Shown in pieces: positions 61,260-64,000 of a DNA stretch of 64,000 nt. The notes below the pieces were generated by a model. The model was not told where the DNA came from. It saw only the letters and a list, made by a program, of their open reading frames with translations, and ran no database searches. Made by a program: the position numbers and the translations under genes. The stretch is from contig OX578276.1 of assembly GCA_951217055.1 (NCBI GenBank), forward strand, positions 59,829,307-59,893,306, read 5' to 3'. This DNA comes from Gerris lacustris. Its lineage: Eukaryota > Arthropoda > Insecta > Hemiptera > Gerridae. The first letter of the stretch is position 1. Every line of letters begins with the position of its first letter.

Positions 61260-61709
61260 TTTATTTTTATTTTTATTTTTTTTTGGTTTTCTTTCTAAGA
61301 AAACCAAAAAGTGCTCTAGAGGAGCAAGGTGTGCTATCAACCTTTAGCATTTTAGGTTGGTAGACACTTATTTGGTTCTTTTTGGGAGTAAAGGGACCGC
61401 CATTTTGGAAATGCTATACATATTTGTGATTTACCTATTTTTGAATACCTTTAAAGTGGCACCCACTCAAAATTACAAAAAAACATAATTCGCACTATTT
61501 TTGCTAAAAAATCGAGAAAAAAAGTTTTACTTGTATACCATATTTCAAATCTATACGATAGGTCAGGATATATAATCCAAAATGCGAAGGGCGTACGGAC
61601 GAACTACCAAAAGCATAAGGGTTTCTAGGATGACCTCGAAACCCTAGAAAGAGCTCAACAAGTGGTTGTTCACTTTTGGTTTTAGATTTTCCACAAACAG
61701 ATTTATTTT
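61260..61709. other. Non-coding spacer
   Basis: A TTTTA-rich run, then a stretch with AAACCCTAGAAAGAGCTC and no frame of note. Confidence 0.4.
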
Positions 61710-62915
61710 CCGTCCGAGCTTATCGAAGGTAACGGCAGCTGTGTGTCCGTTCTGAAGTACGAACATTTTTTATATCTCAAATTTCAAAAATTCTATTTCA
61801 AAAGACAGAAATGCGTTTTAGACCTCAAGGAGCATTTTGGTTCCGTGTCTATCTGGCAGTCTGTCCACCGGTCTGTTTGCGCTCAATTTTTGCTAACCAA
61901 CATATTTTATAGAACTACTTGTCTGATTTTAATGAAATTTTGATGGTAGGTCATGATTAGCCCATTGTTGATCCCATATAAATTTTAACCTTCTGCACTC
62001 ATTTGTTTCACTTGGCATATGTGCACTAACATACATTTGTTTACACCTCTATAATTAAAAGTACTTAACTGATTTTAATGAAATTTGGATGGTTTGCCGA
62101 ATGTAGCCCACAGATAGCCGCAGATTAATTTCACCCGTCTGCGTTCTTTAAATTATGCTAAATTAATACTTTAATTCATGCGAAATAAAATATAAACTAA
62201 TACACAAAAATAAAATCAAAACATACTTTTGACAGATTTAAAAAATCGGTCCGAGACAACTGTGACAAACTTTCTCATATTCGGGTTCATAATTTCTTAG
62301 CCAAGTATGTTCCATTTATTAGTTTTTGTAGTTACATTTAATTATTATTAAACATTTTATCAAAATCTATCGTAACAAAATAGTTTCCCCTCGACGGGGA
62401 ATCGAACCTGATGGCCTCTCTCCGTCCGCGTTTAAAGCTATTTTCTCAGGAATTAGATTTTTCCTGGGAAAACGGCTTTTGTCAGGGATTAGATTTGTAT
62501 TTTAATAAACTAAATTTTAGAATTCTTTAATCAAAATCGTCGGATCCGTTTTCGAGAAAAAATAGTTTTTCACGTTTTTTCATAGTTTTTGAAGGGTAGC
62601 ACCCCCAAATTTGGAATAAAATTAATTTCTTGATTTCACCTCGGGGCATTGTTTTGTCTGTTCATGTATGCCAAATTTCGTTCAAATTGGCCCAGTAGTT
62701 ACCAGGTGCTTGCACAGACAAACGACAGAGTGACATTTTTAAAATACCACTATTTTGGAATCAAAATAGAATTTTCACAATACTCTCTCTTTATATGAGA
62801 AAAAAAAAACCGGGGGGAAATTTTGTTTAAAATTGACAATAATAGGTTGTTAAAGTATTTAAGAAATAGGACGCAAAGAAGCTGTGTGCCACACTTATTG
62901 GCAGACTCTTTACCA
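61710..62915 (+). mobile_element. Helitron-like repeat, copy interrupted by an insertion
   Basis: 5' part 61710-62250 (CGTCCGAGCTTATCGAAGG, CTCAATTTTTGCTAACCAAC). 3' part 62805-62915 (GACAATAATAGGTTGTTAAAG, GCTGTGTGCCACAC, TTATTGGCAGACTC). The intervening roughly 550 bp are foreign: a tRNA-like B box (GGTTCGATTCCCC on the minus strand, about 62390-62415) and a copy of the TTTGGGGGYGCTAC repeat. Confidence 0.55.
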
Positions 62916-63860
62916 ATATCTCAGAAACTAGTTTATGTGAACTTTAGAGCTAAAATTCATTTCTCGATTTCGCTTCGAGTTATGATTTTTCTGAACATGT
63001 ATGACTTATTTCATTGAAATTGGTATTGAGACGACAGACAACAGTTAGAAATTAAAGTTTTTGTTGAGCTATATTTTTGGTATACTACCATAACAAGATA
63101 TTTCTAACTTATGTTTTTATAAAAAAATACTGTATATTTTTTTAATGCTAATTTTATAATTTAGTACTTATAATAATTTTTACTGATTAATACTATAATT
63201 GCTAAGTACTAATATTTTTTGCCTAACACAAAGAGGTACTATTTAAGAACCGTGGCATTTGACTCACGATTTAAAAAAATGAGTAGGTACAGTACTTTTA
63301 ATATACGGCTTTGTATGGAACTCAGTACTAAAATTGTATAACATCTTACTTATGTGTTATGTTTTTTAACAGTATTCACCATAATTTTTACTTAGATATT
63401 TCACAATTGTTACTTTTTATACATTAGAAGAACCATTTGTTGTATAATAGTTGACGAAATCATGCGGATCTAATAGTTAAGAGATAAGGGATAGAAGATG
63501 GGAAAGAAGATGGTTTAAGATAATATTGTCGAGGATGGTGTTTCATGGCACTGAATAATAGTTTTCTGATGGCTGGAGGCTGGGTGAAAGATAGGTTTCA
63601 AGTCCCCTGGAGTGTGCTTACCGTGAAATTGCTTATTAGAGAAGTGCCACGTGCTGGAGTGCTGGGAGGTCGGTCAGTAACTTCGCTTCAGAGAGTTTTA
63701 GGGCCACACATCTCTAAAGATCCTGAATCATATGTCCTTCTAGTGGCCTTCACCTCGCTTCATGCTCTCCTCTCAATTTAACTCGTTTCCTCACTTCATT
63801 CCTTTCTTTCATCAGACTTTTCGCATCCTTTAAAATAGGTATAGTTACCATTTCTTTTTT
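62916..63860. other. Mixed sequence, no confirmed gene
   Basis: 62930-63030 is a weak relative of the repeat at 62590-62690. 63545-63781 is a GC-richer 78-residue open frame (MALNNSFLMAGGWVKDRFQV...) with no recognised domain; it may be a fragment of a decayed element. Confidence 0.35.
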
Positions 63861-63862
63861 TG

Positions 63863-64000
63863 ATTCCGAGCTTACCGAAAGTAACGGAAGCTATGATCGT
63901 TCTAAAGAGCGAAAAAATGTTAGGTCTCCGATTTAAAAAGTTCCAAGACAGTAATCCGTTTCAGACATCAGGGATCATTTTTGGTTCCGTGTCTGTCTGT
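63863..64000 (+). mobile_element. Helitron-like repeat, cut by the window end
   Basis: 5' hairpin at 63863-63890 (ATTCCG, TTACC, GAA, AGTAA, CGGAAG with small changes), then CCGTTTCAGACATCAGGG and the start of (TGTC)n. Runs off the window. Confidence 0.7.

Noticed and set aside
63545..63781. 78-residue ORF
   Set aside because: No recognised motif or exon signals; kept only as a note in the surrounding region.

Overview
The window is AT-rich, almost gene-free eukaryotic nuclear DNA. Long (TA)n tracts, GT-AG-type splice signals, and many short non-autonomous transposons (hAT-, Tc1/mariner- and Harbinger-like) point to an arthropod, most likely an insect with an intermediate or large genome. 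I infer this from repeat style, not from a diagnostic gene. No intact protein gene, rRNA, functional tRNA, CRISPR array or bacterial operon is visible. Nearly all open frames are shadows of (TA)n, poly-T or dispersed repeats. Three short stretches could be internal exons of a split gene lying mostly outside or across the window: 17372-17529 (best), 41163-41220 and 43141-43232.

Most recognisable content is mobile. (1) A Helitron-like or otherwise unclassified family occurs about eleven times, whole or in part. It has a bulged 5' hairpin, an internal (TGTC)n microsatellite and a 3' hairpin ending in GTCTATTTT (1988-2560, 19800-19935, 19963-20434, 21930-22105, 30573-31157, 33080-33195, 44363-44803, fragments at 58600 and 59120, 60666-61247, 61710-62915, 63863-64000). 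(2) A fold-back family carries an unpaired tail of about 32 bp, 12-13 bp target duplications and a hammerhead-like CTGATGA/GAAA core (1340-1736, 3476-4807, 22111-22430, 55327-55514). (3) A family with a (CAAA)n tail has copies at 5188-6360 and 21310-21925, the first split by a 425-bp insertion. (4) MITE-like elements lie at 6553, 12517, 23177, 24655, 33746/37342, 38103, 45604 and 52713. (5) Large inverted repeats lie at 27108-28745, 28961-29511 and 32369-32812, the last built from two tRNA-like sequences.

Layout: 1-13.2 kb is repeat-dense with a 1.3-kb near-perfect palindrome. 14.5-16.7 kb is a TAGCTG-type repeat cut by (TA)n. 17.4 kb holds the best exon candidate. 19.8-25 kb is nested repeats. 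27-29.5 kb and 32-38.4 kb hold large inverted repeats and MITEs. 38.5-52 kb is mostly plain AT-rich DNA with two weak exon candidates. 52.7-64 kb returns to MITEs, tandem duplications and Helitron-like copies.

There is no pathway to describe. The biology here is transposition. The most unusual system is the tail-bearing fold-back family: it looks like a Penelope-like or retrozyme-like retroelement remnant whose RNA could carry a degenerate hammerhead fold. Coordinates were read by eye and may be off by a few bases. No search or folding program was run.
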